From the NCBI GenBank assembly GCA_026745465.1, contig JACYXH010000317.1, forward strand, positions 20,001 to 84,000: a stretch of 64,000 bases of DNA, written 5' to 3'. The position numbers and the translations under genes are program-made. Within the stretch, counting starts at the first letter, position 1; each line of letters opens with the position of its first letter. Under the pieces are notes generated by a model. That model was not told the origin of the DNA, ran no database searches, and saw only the letters and a list, made by a program, of their open reading frames with translations. Below are positions 1 to 13,300 of the stretch, piece by piece. The DNA is from Lota lota. Its lineage: Eukaryota; Chordata; Actinopteri; Gadiformes; Lotidae.

Positions 1-167
1 TGTTCAGACGGAAAGCCCCTTCTGATCTGCTTGACACTGTGGCGTTTCTCCAGGATCAGTGCAACCAAATGGCTCTAAGATGGTGCATCTGAAATGCATT
101 CTCTTCGGTTGCATCACCTTTGGAGGGTTAGGCTGATTTGCAGCAGCAGCCGCACTACTCCGTGCAG
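1..167 (+). other. possible exon end at the window edge
   Basis: The segment ends in a strong splice-donor context, CGTGCAG followed by GTGAGAGT at 168. One forward frame starting at base 3 is open for about 29 codons before TGA near 92, including the stretch SDLLDTVAFLQDQC, which looks protein-like rather than random. It could be the last coding residues of an upstream gene, a 5' untranslated exon of MOV10 copy 1, or chance. I do not recognise the protein. The window edge prevents a decision. Confidence 0.2.
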
Positions 168-544
168 GTGAGAGTAACACACGATTTTGAGGTATCTCAT
201 TAATTCAGAAAAACAACTTATTCTCTCGAGTGAATGCATTGCGCTTCCGTAATTAAACATGTGAATAAGTTAATCAAAAGTGTAAAACCACTGAGCAACT
301 GGGTTCGCGTTACACAGACCGTTACCGTCATTTAAAGCCTTTATTACCACTTTTCATGACTAAAAGATAAAAAGAAGGAAACTAGGACTGCGAGCAGTAA
401 CGAAAGGTATTCACAGCCCACTCACCGCCCATCCCAGCGACCGCCCTTTTCAACAAATCACGGGCACAGTCATGACTCCTAGACGCAACTATGTCTCCGG
501 CAGGGGCAAGTCTTTGTTGGGTCACTGGGTCTTTTTTTACTCCC

Positions 545-737
<193 letters not shown>

Positions 738-1316
738 GCTGCAGACCATAACCAAAACAAAACATAACAGGTTGGCAATGTGGCCCTTTTAGAAATCACG
801 ACAGGAAAGCATCAGAGACCCCAGATTCCCTTGAAAATCATGTGCAGGGCTAGGCCTACTCACCTATTGGATCAGCACCTGACGCATTGCGTTGTGCCAA
901 ATCATCAACCATGTCCGATAGGTGGAAGTTCCGGGCTCTGGTGCTCACGATAGATAGCATAGCCAGTCAGTCTCTCCTGCCCCATGCTGCTGGTCAGGTA
1001 GATGGCTATTCATTTTTGCTTTGAAAAGAATCTTGTTGGACTACAGCATAAGCATACGCATATTTCCCAGCAGCAATCATTGCATATCAGAATTTCATTT
1101 TTTTCTGGGGGTGAGGTTTAAATAATTCACCACAAATGATTTAATCAAAGTTTATGCAGTAGGCTATAGTTGAAGTTTTACATTACCACAAACTATCTTT
1201 AGTGATGTGTTGTGTTCTGATATACAATACAACCATGATGAGGATAAGTTGTCGGGTTTGTCATACCCTCCACAATTTGTAGCGTGAGCGGGGACCTGGA
1301 AGAGGCCATTCCCAAC

Positions 1317-1450
<134 letters not shown>

Positions 1451-2576
1451 CTCAGCACACATCATTACTAGAAAAACCTTTTCAGGGAGGCTGATATTAT
1501 CAATTGAACTGAACTAAATAGGGTCTATAAACGCCCCTGTCTTCTGAGACGTTATGCTTTCTACTTTAGCTGGTGAAAGAACCCTGGACAACAGTTCTGT
1601 CTCCTTGTCCCTCTCCTTGTGGGACATTGGAGACCGATGCAAATATGTTTGCAAATATATTTGCTAAATTAATTAAATATGGTATGGACAGGGTTTTAGA
1701 TGAGGAACAATCTTGGTTTATGGACAGATACTATATTATAAATATTACCAGATTAATATTAATTATGTTTGATTACAATTATCTCATTTTGACCCTTTTA
1801 ATCCGTTTTGTAATTTGTAAAAGGACAGGACAGTGGTTTGAAAAGAGCGGGAATGACACTCAGCATCGGTCCATAACAACTCTTCATATAAAAATGCAAA
1901 ATGTTCAGGTATTACTATTAACGGAATATAATTGAAGCTATGTCAATAAGCAGACTACCCAACAATCTTTCTAAGCGATGAAATGCCTGTCAAGAATATG
2001 CTATCATTTACACTATAGGTGATACTAGTTTCTTGTGTCAATTAACACATAATCAAGAAACAGTTGATATTTAGACTAACAACAATGTCCTTAACCACAA
2101 TGTGCTGTTCAATTTGGATGAAAAACTGGTGCAAACTAAGATGTGCAACCACATATTTGCACACACAGCTGAATGCAAATGGCAACAGGATGGAAACAGG
2201 ATGTACTTGTCTTTTATCTCTATTCTTTGAAACAACACATAAACAGAACTATCCTGTCTGTTATATGACGACTGTAATATCAATCATATTGTGGATGGAA
2301 TCCAGTTCTTAGTTGGATAACAATGAACCTCCAATCTGGGTATGAATGCATGCAAGAATAACAACATAATAATATTCAGCATACACCTTACAGAAAGTAC
2401 ACTTAATTTGCACCATCAACATGATTGATAACCTTATTGATAGGACCTATGTTAAGCAGCCTCACAGAGACCCTGATTGGGGATATATTAAACCACCAGC
2501 CTGACAACATTGACATTAAGTAGCCTTTTAATATTACTAATTTGGATACGTTGATTTTGAAGATGGATCCATTCCC

Positions 2577-2693
<117 letters not shown>

Positions 2694-3040
2694 GAGTTCA
2701 AGGTTTATGCCCCTCCTTTGGTTCAGATTAAGGCAATGTCTCCATCTTTTGCTTGTGTCTCACAATGTGTAACACACATTTTGTGTTTAAGGAGCCTTTG
2801 TGCAATTGGAAGGGACCATTGAGTGGAGACCCTGTAGCACTGGATGTCTTATCTAGTGTGGGAGGTGAAAGAATGCATCTGGTTGTGAGTTCAGGGAGTG
2901 TTCAAGGCTGCAGACATGCAAGAGAGGTGTAATTCTGCCAAAGCTTATTGCCTTGACTCCCTTTCAGGCCTGCTAGAAAAACAGTTGCATTTTCTTTTTT
3001 CTGATATTGCTAACGTAATTGTGTTTTCTTTGTGGTTTAG

Positions 3041-3091
3041 CTCAAGCTGGTGAAGAAGAAGGAATCAGGAATAGTGTCAGGCTTACATAAT
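3041..3091 (+). other. candidate small exon upstream of MOV10 copy 1
   Basis: A pyrimidine-rich stretch ending TTTAG precedes a 51-bp segment followed by a strong GTAAGT donor. One frame is open and reads LKLVKKKESGIVSGLHN. The lysine-rich text loosely recalls the end of exon 3 of MOV10 copy 2. However, the segment would leave phase 0, while the next recognisable exon (4604) needs phase 2, so it does not join directly. It may be a real upstream exon joined through an unseen exon, or chance. Confidence 0.25.
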
Positions 3092-3590
3092 GTAAGTGAA
3101 TGATGCTTCTTTCACAAAAATACTGGTCTGGTGATGAAACCATCGTAACCGCCTCCCCTGCCTTCACTGAATCATCTGTTACCAGTATGATTTGTCAAAA
3201 TGACTTCATTGTACAGATTCTACTGCAGAGCATTTAGCATGCATACACCCTCATCACAAATGTAAAAGATAGGAGTAGCACTTTGGTAGCATTATTTGGT
3301 AGCATTATATAGTTAACTTCTATAAGCTAACTTCCTCTGCGGGCTGCTCTACCACAAGTGTTACAACTCAAGTAACAAGTCTGTTTGGCCACATTCGTGG
3401 CAAGGGTGCATGCACAATAAATGCTCTTTGGCAGAATCGGTACAACAAAGTAATTTTGCCAAATTAAATTGGTGACAGACTAATTAGTAAAGCCAGGAGA
3501 GACGGTAACGAGGGTTTCATCACCAGACAGGTAATGACGATTGTAAAGATGTAAAGACAATGTCTTTATATCCAAATGTAATAACGTAAC

Positions 3591-3926
3591 TGTAGCAAAA
3601 GGTCCAAGCTACACGCCACCTAGGTGGCTCCCATACTCCACCTAGGTGACTTTCCTCGGGCTCCTCCAAACGAATGGACACAGGGTGGTGATGTTGAACC
3701 GGTTTATTGTAAAGGTTGCATAGGATGAGGCATGCAGCTGGTCCTCCATGCTGCCATGCCAGAGAGCTCTTTCTGAGTGTGTGTGGTGATGGCTGGTTTA
3801 ACCTGTGCACACTGATTGCTCAATGTGCAACAGGTGTGCAGCCTCACCCAGCTCCAGACTCCAATCAGTCTGACTCGGGCCAGGTGAGGCTGCTTAAACC
3901 AGCCATCATCCACACACACTCCCATA
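3591..3926 (-). mobile_element. solo LTR, about 334 bp (family A, copy 1)
   Basis: This is the reverse complement of the element at 7446-7779, sharing essentially its full length, including the CACCTAGGTGG motif pair, an AATAAACCGG polyadenylation-type signal and the GTTTAAGCAGCCTCACCTGG block. Read on the minus strand it starts TGGGAGTGTG and ends GCTACA, i.e. TG...CA termini as in LTRs. GTAAC occurs directly at 3586-3590 and again at 3927-3931, with two extra bases before the second copy, compatible with a 5-bp target duplication. No internal retrotransposon sequence accompanies it, so it is best read as a solo LTR. Confidence 0.75.
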
Positions 3927-4603
3927 GTAACGTAATTCTTTTACCTATAATATGAGATGTGCTCTGAAAATCATTTTATGTTGTCTAGTATGGAATGGCA
4001 TTTAAGTCCAAATTAAATAAATAGTGAAATACCAAATACATAAATATGGCTATGAAGTAAATAAATCTTAACTGTTTGATCAACCCCTCAAGAACAGTGG
4101 GGGGTTAGGGACAAATGTTTGGCAGGGAGGGGGATGAAAACAGAACGAGGTGAAACCATATAAAAAGTTTAGGAATCAATACATTCTCCTTCAGTCCTCC
4201 GCGTTTCATAGTTTAGGGCTGTCTTTCCCTATATCTTCATTCAGATGTTGTGTGAAACCGTGTTTCACAATATTCCTTTCTTTGGACATTGCTGGGGCTG
4301 GACAGCTGTTGAAAGTTGATGACATTGCCAACATCTTCTAATTCACAGAATATAATGGAATAATAATAATTTAAGTAAAAATTATATAATTGTTTTTTTA
4401 CAGTAACATCCTGTATAGTAGTTACATTTAAAATGTGTTATCAATATCAAAAATATATAATAAACATTCAATATAGACTATTCAACATTAACAGTAAATG
4501 ACACACAGACGCTGCTTCAGTAGTATTATAATTAGTTTCATTCATTGCTATGTGCTCTTGTATGCTGGTGGGAATTATAATGACTTTTTTCCAAATCCCT
4601 CAG

Positions 4604-7272
4604 GACTGATCATGGGATCTGCATCACCTCGGACAAGGCGAAAGTAAAAGGTCGAGGCATGTTTTTCGTAGTGCACAAGAAACAAGACGTACGTGGCACG
4701 CGTAAAACATAATTTATTCTAAATTCGGGGAAGAGGGCAGGGAAGACCTCAAAACACTTACAATGCCCTTTTGTCTTTTCATACACACACACACTGTGGA
4801 CCGTCTCACACGAGAGGAATATATGTTTTGAATTTTGATTCCATAACGCATCTGCACACAAAAGGCACAACACACTCACACTCGTCTCAGACTGTTATCA
4901 CGTAGGGGGAGTTCACAGGGGATCTAAGGGTTTCACATTTGCACCTCAAACAATTATTTTCATCATCTCCGTGAAAGTAGGTCTACATCTCTTGTCCAGC
5001 CTTTCCTGCCTGTTTGCGATAGATAGAATCATCTCCTTTTGCATCACGATCTCACAACGCTTTTTGTTTCACCATTTGAAGAGAGATTCAAAACACTAGT
5101 GTAAACAAGATTCTCATATTTCCGTTTCTCCTCGGACTGAAGGTGCTTCGGCTGCATGTGCAAAACACAAATGAGCACAGTGTGGATCTTAACGGGTACA
5201 CTGCAGTGCCGGAAACGGTCCTCAATCTCGAGGATGACCATGGAATCAGCACAGGAAAGCCATTTGAGATTGCATCAGGTATCAAGGTCAAAATGGCGCT
5301 GCAATCTGATTATATCTATACTTTCATGATAGTGGGTGATGATAGGGATATTATGATATGTCATTAAATATGAATGGAGTTTTGGTTTTTACATATCATG
5401 ATGATTTGAGGTGTATTAGGGAATTCCACATTTTCTTTCTAATTATTTACTGATTCACAAGATGATTGCATTCACAACTGCTTCTCTCCTATAGGAAAAA
5501 AGTGTGAAATCCGGTTGCGTTGTCGTTTTCCCCAGCCGGATGTGTTCTGTGCCATGCTGGTCTTCCAGTTCAACTCAAAATATAGTGCATTCGAAATTGA
5601 CTGTCCTGTAGAAGTCAGCTACAAAAGCAAGTTGGTGGTAGAGCTAGGCAAATACAAAAAGAAAAAGCCGTGCAGTAAAAACCACTCTCACAGGTACATG
5701 ACTAGGATCCTTTTGTTTTGAAAAACAACACATAAGCAAATGCCATATTTAGCCCTCATGTATGATATGAATGCATATACACTAACAGCACATAGAGGCT
5801 ACTACAGATGCAATGGGTTAATGGACACAAAGCATCTGTATTAGTCAAAATGTTAAAATTTCTCTAACTTGTACTTCTTCCTACTAGAACCGGTTTGAAG
5901 TCTGTGATTCCGTTAAAGACATACATATTACCTGCTGACATGAAAAGTGTCATAAGAAATCTCAATGATGGTGGCTCATCATCAGAGGAAAAGTAAGTTT
6001 ATAAAATATGTTTCAATTGAAATCAATGAAATCAACCATATATCGGTCAAGCATTAGTGACAAGGAAAGCCTAGGGGGTGCGTTTGGAATTTGTTATTTG
6101 ATCTTGTGTCATAATAATCTCTGTTTTAAAATTGAATTTATAGAAAAATGCTGTTACTCAACTGTTTTATTCATCGTAATTTTTTTAGGTCCTTGCTGGA
6201 AACAACGCTTGGAATGCAGGAGTATGCCAAGAGGTTTAACTTACTGCTGAATCTGGAGGAGTACGCATGCATGAAGAAATCCCTTAATGAGGATGAGGCA
6301 CAGCTAGACGTTAGGAAAAGGTGAGAACCCACCATTTATTTACCTACCAAATTCAACCGTGTGCATTTGTTGTAGTCATGTCACAAAACGAAAAAGAATT
6401 AAAACTCGAAAGGTTCCGAGTTCGATCCTTGACCAAGATCCCTCACTTCTACCTGCTTCTTAAAATAGCATGTTTCTGTGTTCATGTCATTCCTGTAAGT
6501 TGCTATGGAATGAAGCATCTGCTAAATGACTAAATATTAAATAGTAAAATAGAGATTTAGAGCAGAAACATACGTAATCTGCATTATTATTGTTGTCATG
6601 ACCTTTTTTATGAACTCACTTGCTTGTTATTAGGGTGTCTGAGTGAGAATTATATTTATGTTGAATCTATCTATGTCTATGTGTCACCATCAGCCGCCTT
6701 ACCCTGCGTATCCAGCACAGGGCGGTGGAGCTGGCGAGTACAAATGGCTTGGAGAAGGTGCTGTTCCCGACTGCGACCAGCCACACGCCCAACCACACCA
6801 CACCGATGGAACTCAGGTCTGAGTCTCACAAATCAGACTTTATATGAAAAGTCCAAAAGTCCAAAATCGGACAGCAAACAAGCTTAATCTGGGCGAACGG
6901 ACCGACCTTTGCTTACAAAATTTGACCGATCATGTTGCTCCAGGTTGTAACAGCGAAAACACAAACTCGGCCAGCAATTGCAAATGTTTCCCGGTGGGAA
7001 GATAAGCTAACACATCCTATATCAACAAGCTAACCGTAGTGAGACGGGCAAGGGTAAGGTAGCAGGCAGGTAGTCAGGCAGTTAAGGGCCTGGCAATGGG
7101 CAGGCAGGCAGGCAGGAAGGCAGTTAAGGGCCTGGCAATGGGCAGGCAGGCAGGCAGGCAGGCAGTTAAGGGCCTGGCAATGGGCGGGCAGGCAGGCAGG
7201 CAGGCAGTTAAGGGCCTGGCAATGGGCGGGCAGGCAGGCAGGCAGGCAGTTAAGGGCCTGGCAATGGGCGGG

Positions 7273-7321
<49 letters not shown>

Positions 7322-10300
7322 AATCCGGTGGACAGAGAGGTTGAGTAAACAACGAAGTAGCGCCGGCTGCTAGGAAAACCACGGCTGAAATAGAGAGTGT
7401 TGATTGGGGATTGCTGGCAGGTTGGGGATTGCCGGCAGGTGTGTGTGGGAGTGTGTGTGGAGGGTGGCTGGTTTAAGCAGCCTCACCTGGCCCGAGTCAG
7501 ACTGATTGGACTCTGGGGCTGGGTGAGGCTGCACACCTGTTGCACATTGAGCAATCAGTGTGCACAGGTTAAACCAGCCACCACCACACACACTCGAGGA
7601 GAGCTCTCCGGCATGGCAGCATGGAGCACCATCTGCATGTCTCATTCCATTCAACCTTAACAATAAACCGGTTTTCAACATCACCACCCTGTGTTCATTG
7701 GTTTGGAGGAGCCCGAGGAAAGTCACCTAGGTGGAGTATGGGAGCCACCTAGGTGGCGTGTAGTATGGACATTGCTACAGTGTGTAAACAGAAAGGCACG
7801 TGGAGAAGTGGCAGCCAGCGACCGCTAGGTGATGGAAGTGGACGGCTTGACAGTAAATGGCGTGACAGTACCCCCCCCCCTCTAAGGACGCCTCCAGGCG
7901 GACGCCCAGCGCTGGACGGGCATTGACGATGGAAGTCCCGGATAAGCGAGGCGTCCAAGATGCGACTCCGAGGAACCCAGGAACGCTTGTACGGACCGTA
8001 GCCCTCCCAGTTCACAAGATACTGGTGTCCCCGGCCGCAACGACGCACGTCCAGGAGGCGGCGGACCGTCCACGCTGGGTGGTTATCAATGAGCCTGGGC
8101 GGAGCCGGAGCAGGGGGGGACAGCGTGGACATGGGCTTGACCCTGAGAGACATGAAAGGTAGGGTGCACACGAAGGGACGAAGGGAATCTTAGACGGACG
8201 GCACAGGGGTTGACGATGGACTCGATTTCAAAGGGGCCGATGAAAAGGGGAGAGAGTTTCTGGGTGACCCCCTTCAAGGGAAGGGGGTCTGAAGCCAAAC
8301 CCTTTGCCCGGGGGAGTACTGTGGGGCCGGTAGACTGTGCTTGTTTGCTTGCCACTGGGAGCGGGAGGATGCACGGAGCAGCGCAATGCTTCCAGGTGCG
8401 CTGACTCCGGCGCAGGCTGGCCTGAATGGAGGAAACAGTAATCTCCGCCTCCAAGGCAGGGAACAGGGGCGGCTGGTACCCCAACGAGCACATGAAAGGG
8501 GACAGACCAGTGGACGCATTCACGAGGGTGTTGTGAATGTATTCTACCCAGGGGAGTTGAGTGCTCCAGGAGGATGGGTTAGCATTTGTGACGCAGCGGA
8601 GCACGGCCTCCATCTCCTGGTTTGCCCGCTTCGACTGTCTGTCGGACTGGGGGTGGTATCCCGAGGAGAGACTGACTGTGGCGCCCAGGGCTGCACAGAA
8701 CACATGCCAGACCTAGGAGATGAACTGGGGGCCCCGGTCTGATATTATATCCACCGGGATGCCATGTAGGCGGAACACGTGGTGGACTATGAGGTCCGCA
8801 GTCTCCCTGGCTGAGGGAAGCGCTAGGATGTGGGCGGCATTGGAAAAACGGTTGACGGCCGTGAGGATGGTGGTATTTCCCTCGGATGGGGGGAGCCCGG
8901 TGACGAAGTCCAAGGCGATATGTGACCACGGGCGACTGGGGATAGGCAGGGGCCGGAGCAGGCAGGAACGGGGTCGGGTGGAGGACTTGTTGCGGACGCA
9001 GGTTGAGCACGCCGCGATAAACGAACAGACGCCCGCGTCCACGATAGGCGAGAAGGCCACTCAGCCACTGCGGAAACCTTGGCTGGGTCCATCCTCTTCT
9101 CCCCCTGACCAATGATGTACCCCAGGAAGGAGATGGAAGGGACATGGAATTTGCATTTCTTTGCCTTGACGTACAGCTTGTTCTCGAGCAGGCGCTGAAG
9201 AACCTGCCGTACATGAGACTTGTGCTCCTCCAGTGACTTCGAGAAAATCAGGATGTCGTCCAAGTACACAAACACGGTGTGGTTCAACATGTCCTGGAGG
9301 ACGTCGTTAACCAGGGCCTGGAAAACAGCGGGGGCATTGGTGAGTCCAAAGGGCATGACTAGAGGTACTCAAAGTGGCCCAGGGGGGTGTTGAAAGCGGT
9401 CTTCCACTCATCCCCCTCACGGATGCGGACCAGGTGGTAAGCGTTGCGTAGATCCAGTTTGGAGAATGCCGTGGCTCCGTGGAGGGGAACGAAGGCGGAG
9501 CTGATGAGGGGTAAGGGGTACTTGTTCTTGACAGTGATGTTGTTTAGGCCACGGTAGTCAATGCAAGGGCGGAGGGAGCGGTCCTTCTTGCTCACGGAAA
9601 AGAAACCCGCCCCTATCGGGGAGGACGACGGGCGGATGAGTCCAGCGGCAAGGGTTTCCAGGATGTACTCCTCCATGGACTCTCGTTCGGGACGGGAGAG
9701 ATTATAAAGGCGACTGCTTGGCAGGGGGGCTCCGGGAAGAAGGTCTATGGCACAGTCGTAAGGGCGGTGAGGAGGCAGAGATAGGGCGTGGGTCTTGCTG
9801 AAAACCTCCTCCAAGTCGTGGTACACCTCCAGTATGGAGGACAGGTCGGGGGGCGCAGACGTGTTCTTGGACTCCGAGACACGGGGAGATTGAGCGGAAC
9901 GCAGGCAATGGGAATGGCAAAACAGACTCCATGAGGTTACCCTACCGGACCCCCAGTTGATCTGGGGATTGTGAGTCTGGAACCACGGGTACCCCAGGAC
10001 TACCGGGGTAAATGGACAGTCTATCACGTGGAGGGATAGGGACTCGTGGTGATTCCCAGAAATCAATAATTTGACAGGGACCATCCGGCACTCCACACTG
10101 ACTTTTATTAGTGTCTTTTATTCTCCCCTCGGGCGCACGCGAGAGAGAGAGGCTTCGGAGAGCGCGTGCCCGATTTGGCCCATGGGACTCGCGCTCTCGG
10201 GTCCTCCAGGCATGAGACACGTTGTTGCAAAGTAAATAACTCGTGGCTGGCTCGATAAAAGGCTAAGACAAATGGATATCCATGGTTGGATTATTTCATA

Positions 10301-13300
10301 TGCTGAAACACATAAAAGACGTAGTTTCAAAGGTAACTCCACACCGGGCAGAGTTCTTAAAGAACAAGCGAGCTGAACAGAAGGAGGGAAGCCCTTGTGT
10401 AGAGTGGAGCAACCCACGTTTAAGAAGTGACACTAGATAGCGCCATTTACCATCTATAACTGGTTCAATGCACATTTAAAGCCAGACCCCCGGTCGTAAA
10501 AATTGAGGGCGCCACTATAGCGGGTACAACCTACGGTCACTCGGTCGTAGCTCAACAGTTATAGCGCCACCTATTATTTTTGGCAGGTACAACGTACGGT
10601 CAAGAGAAGATATGCAGTCAAGAACAGACCCAATGTTTATGGAGAGGGGCTTGCTCAAGATGTTCTCACATGATAACAGAAGGGAGGATAACATGCAGCT
10701 GGTAGATAGTTAAAGGCTACTATGGTATGCACAACGAAATGGAGTAGTTAAAACGAGCTGACCACGGCTATTGGGGCTCGGGCCCTGCCCATACTTTCCT
10801 CCGGACCATACCATGGGTATTAAATTTTTTCTCACAGAGGCAGGGGTTCGGCGACGGGCAGTAAGGTTAGAGAGAGAGGTTGAGTAAACAACGAACTAGC
10901 GCCGGCTGCTAGGAAAACCACGGCTGAAATAGAGAGTGTTGATTGGGGATTGCCGGCAGTTGAGTAAACAGAGAGGCACGTGGAGAAGTGGCAGCCGGCG
11001 CCCGCTAGGTGGTGGAAGTGGACGGCTTGACGGTAGACGGCGTGACAGCAAATAGATTTCACTTCGCTAGAATATCCATAACGAAACAGGAAACAAGGCG
11101 TAAGCCGGGAATAGCCTAAAACGGGCTCATACAGAGGCAGGCGCAGTCAGCTCGAAACAGATATTCTCACAGCGCATTTCACTTACTAGTAGATTTTAAA
11201 TCGTACCTACAGCACCTTTAATGATCATAGTTTTATTGATTATTAAAACAGCTTTTCACAGCTTTACTAATCAAGACCTTTTATTTTAAAGTCTGTTCGA
11301 CAAAACTCTGAACGAAGAGCAGTCCAAGGCTGTGCATCACATTGTCGCTGGATCCTCTAAACCAGCTCCTTACCTGGTGTTTGGACCACCTGGCACAGGT
11401 ACGCTGCAGCTGTGTGCCCGCCCATGTGAATCCTGAATCATATGTTCATCGTAATGATTGAGTAATATAGTAATTAATAATACATCAAAGTGTGATCTTT
11501 GCATGCGATGTGCGCAGGCAAAACAGTCACTTTGGTGGAAGCCATTAAGCAGGTCGAGAAGACCCAGGCTTCCAGCCACATCCTGGCCTGTGCCCACACC
11601 AACTCTGCCGCTGACCTGCTCTGTGCAAAGATTAGGAACCATAAAGTTTACCGCCTGTACGCCAAAAGCCAGGAAGGAAACATAAACCCAAAACACCCGG
11701 TAGGGCCTTTTCTTTATTCACACCTAATGTCCTTGAATTTAAATCAAAATGATATATTAAATTGCAATGCAAAGACATTGATGACTGTATGTATGTGTGT
11801 GTATGTGTGTGTGTGTGCGCGCGCAGTTCAAATGTAACTGGGGAGAGGACGGCATCTATTTCCCCAATAAAGAAGAGCTGAAGAAGCATAAAATCATGGT
11901 CACCACCCTTTTCACCGCTTCAAGGTACCTATACTACTCCACACAACAGCATATTTCATCCTTTGGGCCGGCTTCAGTAACAACAATCCTCTATAAGCCT
12001 TTTTAATAACATGAGATGATTGTTCTCCATAGGATTTATACGTGTTCTCTCTGTCTCTCCCTAGGCTGGTTACGGGAGGCATCACTCCAGGCTTTTACAC
12101 CCATATCTTTGTTGACGAGGCAGGACAACCGCCAGAGCCTGAAGGAGTCATCCCTTTGGCAGGTGGAAAACAAGCCAGGGTTTATCAGATACATGATGGA
12201 GTGTGTGTGTCGTTCTCTCCACACACAGTTATGCTACATTTTCTTAATGTTTTTGTTATGTGAAAAGGCCTACTGGACCCAGAGCGTGGCCAGGTGGTGT
12301 TGGCAGGAGACCCCAATCAGTCGTGCCCCTTCATCTCATCCCACCTAGCCAAGAAGCACGGACTGGGTGAGATCCCTCATTCTATTATTTTAAAAGGTTT
12401 CAATACAGGAGTATTTGTAAACATCAGTTTCAGTACATCTGTGACTCAGAACATTCGTTTCTGGACAGGTATGACTCAGAACATTGGTGTGACTCACACA
12501 TAGGTGTGTCTGTGTACATAAACAGTGTAACCCTGGTGTCTGCAGAGAGATCAAGTCTTGTTTCTTGCTTGAAGGCAGACTAAAATAAACTCAGTCGAGT
12601 TGTTTTATTTTAAATTCATTCATTCATTGTGCATCCAGAAGGGGAGTTTGCTAGGCAAGCATTTACTTTCCGTTAGCCACTTCCATTGACTTGCAGAGGT
12701 ACAGCCTTGCTCCTGTTCATGTGAGGGGAATACACTCCAACATATACACACATACTGTTAAGGATTTGAACTAGGACCCAAACGCAAGACACGGAGACCA
12801 GAAGGGAGCGGGTTGAGAAAGGGATTTATTAACAGAGTTCAGGCAAGGGCTAGGCAGGCGGGTAGACAAGCAGGCAGGGGTCGTTAGCAGGCGGGCGGCA
12901 GCGGGCAACGAGGACGTAGGCAGGCGGAGAGTCAAGCAGGCGGGGATCGGCAACGAGGAGGGTCAGCAAGCTGGAACTAGGAACTAGGAACGGGAACGAG
13001 GAACAGGAAGGGGAGCGGAACCCGAAACAGGAACAACAGGAGCGGGAGCAAGGGAGAAAACAGAGACTAAAAGGCGGGGACGAAGTTACCATGTGAGGTG
13101 AACAACGAACTAGCCCTGGCTTTGTGAGAAGCCAGTGCTTAAGTACTGTGGGGGGTGATTGGTGATGAGCTGCAGGTGTGGGTAGACAGAGGGAGTGCAC
13201 GTGGTTAATTGACGACGGGAGGTAAACAAAAGCACTTGGTGTAATCGAGGCTGGGTGCCACTAGATGGCGGGGTTTGACAGAAACGGGCGAGGGTGTGAC

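Larger units (their letters stand above)
6985..11047 (-). mobile_element. Ty3/gypsy chromodomain LTR retrotransposon, decayed
   Basis: The element sits in a MOV10 copy 1 intron, in antisense orientation. Target duplication GCAAA is at 6980-6984 and 11048-11052, and the ends are TG/CA. The 5' LTR begins TGTCACGCCGTC at 11047; the 3' LTR begins TGTCACGCC near 7869, just after a G-rich polypurine tract, and runs to 6985 but is split by a nested solo LTR (7446-7779). Pol fragments in order: protease/reverse transcriptase (10096-9359), remainder of RT with YLDD (9356 to about 9070, out of frame), integrase (9060-8713, then 8703-8086) and chromodomain (8171 to about 7880). RNase H and most of the integrase zinc domain are deleted. 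No gag is recognised, and about 750 bp near 10100-10850 are unexplained. The element is dead. Confidence 0.9.

Noticed and set aside
7074..7382. Pro-Ala-Cys-Leu repeat protein
   Set aside because: Translation of GGCA-rich minisatellite inside an LTR.
8341..9115. Forward-strand open frames over the gypsy region
   Set aside because: Shadows of the minus-strand pol sequence.
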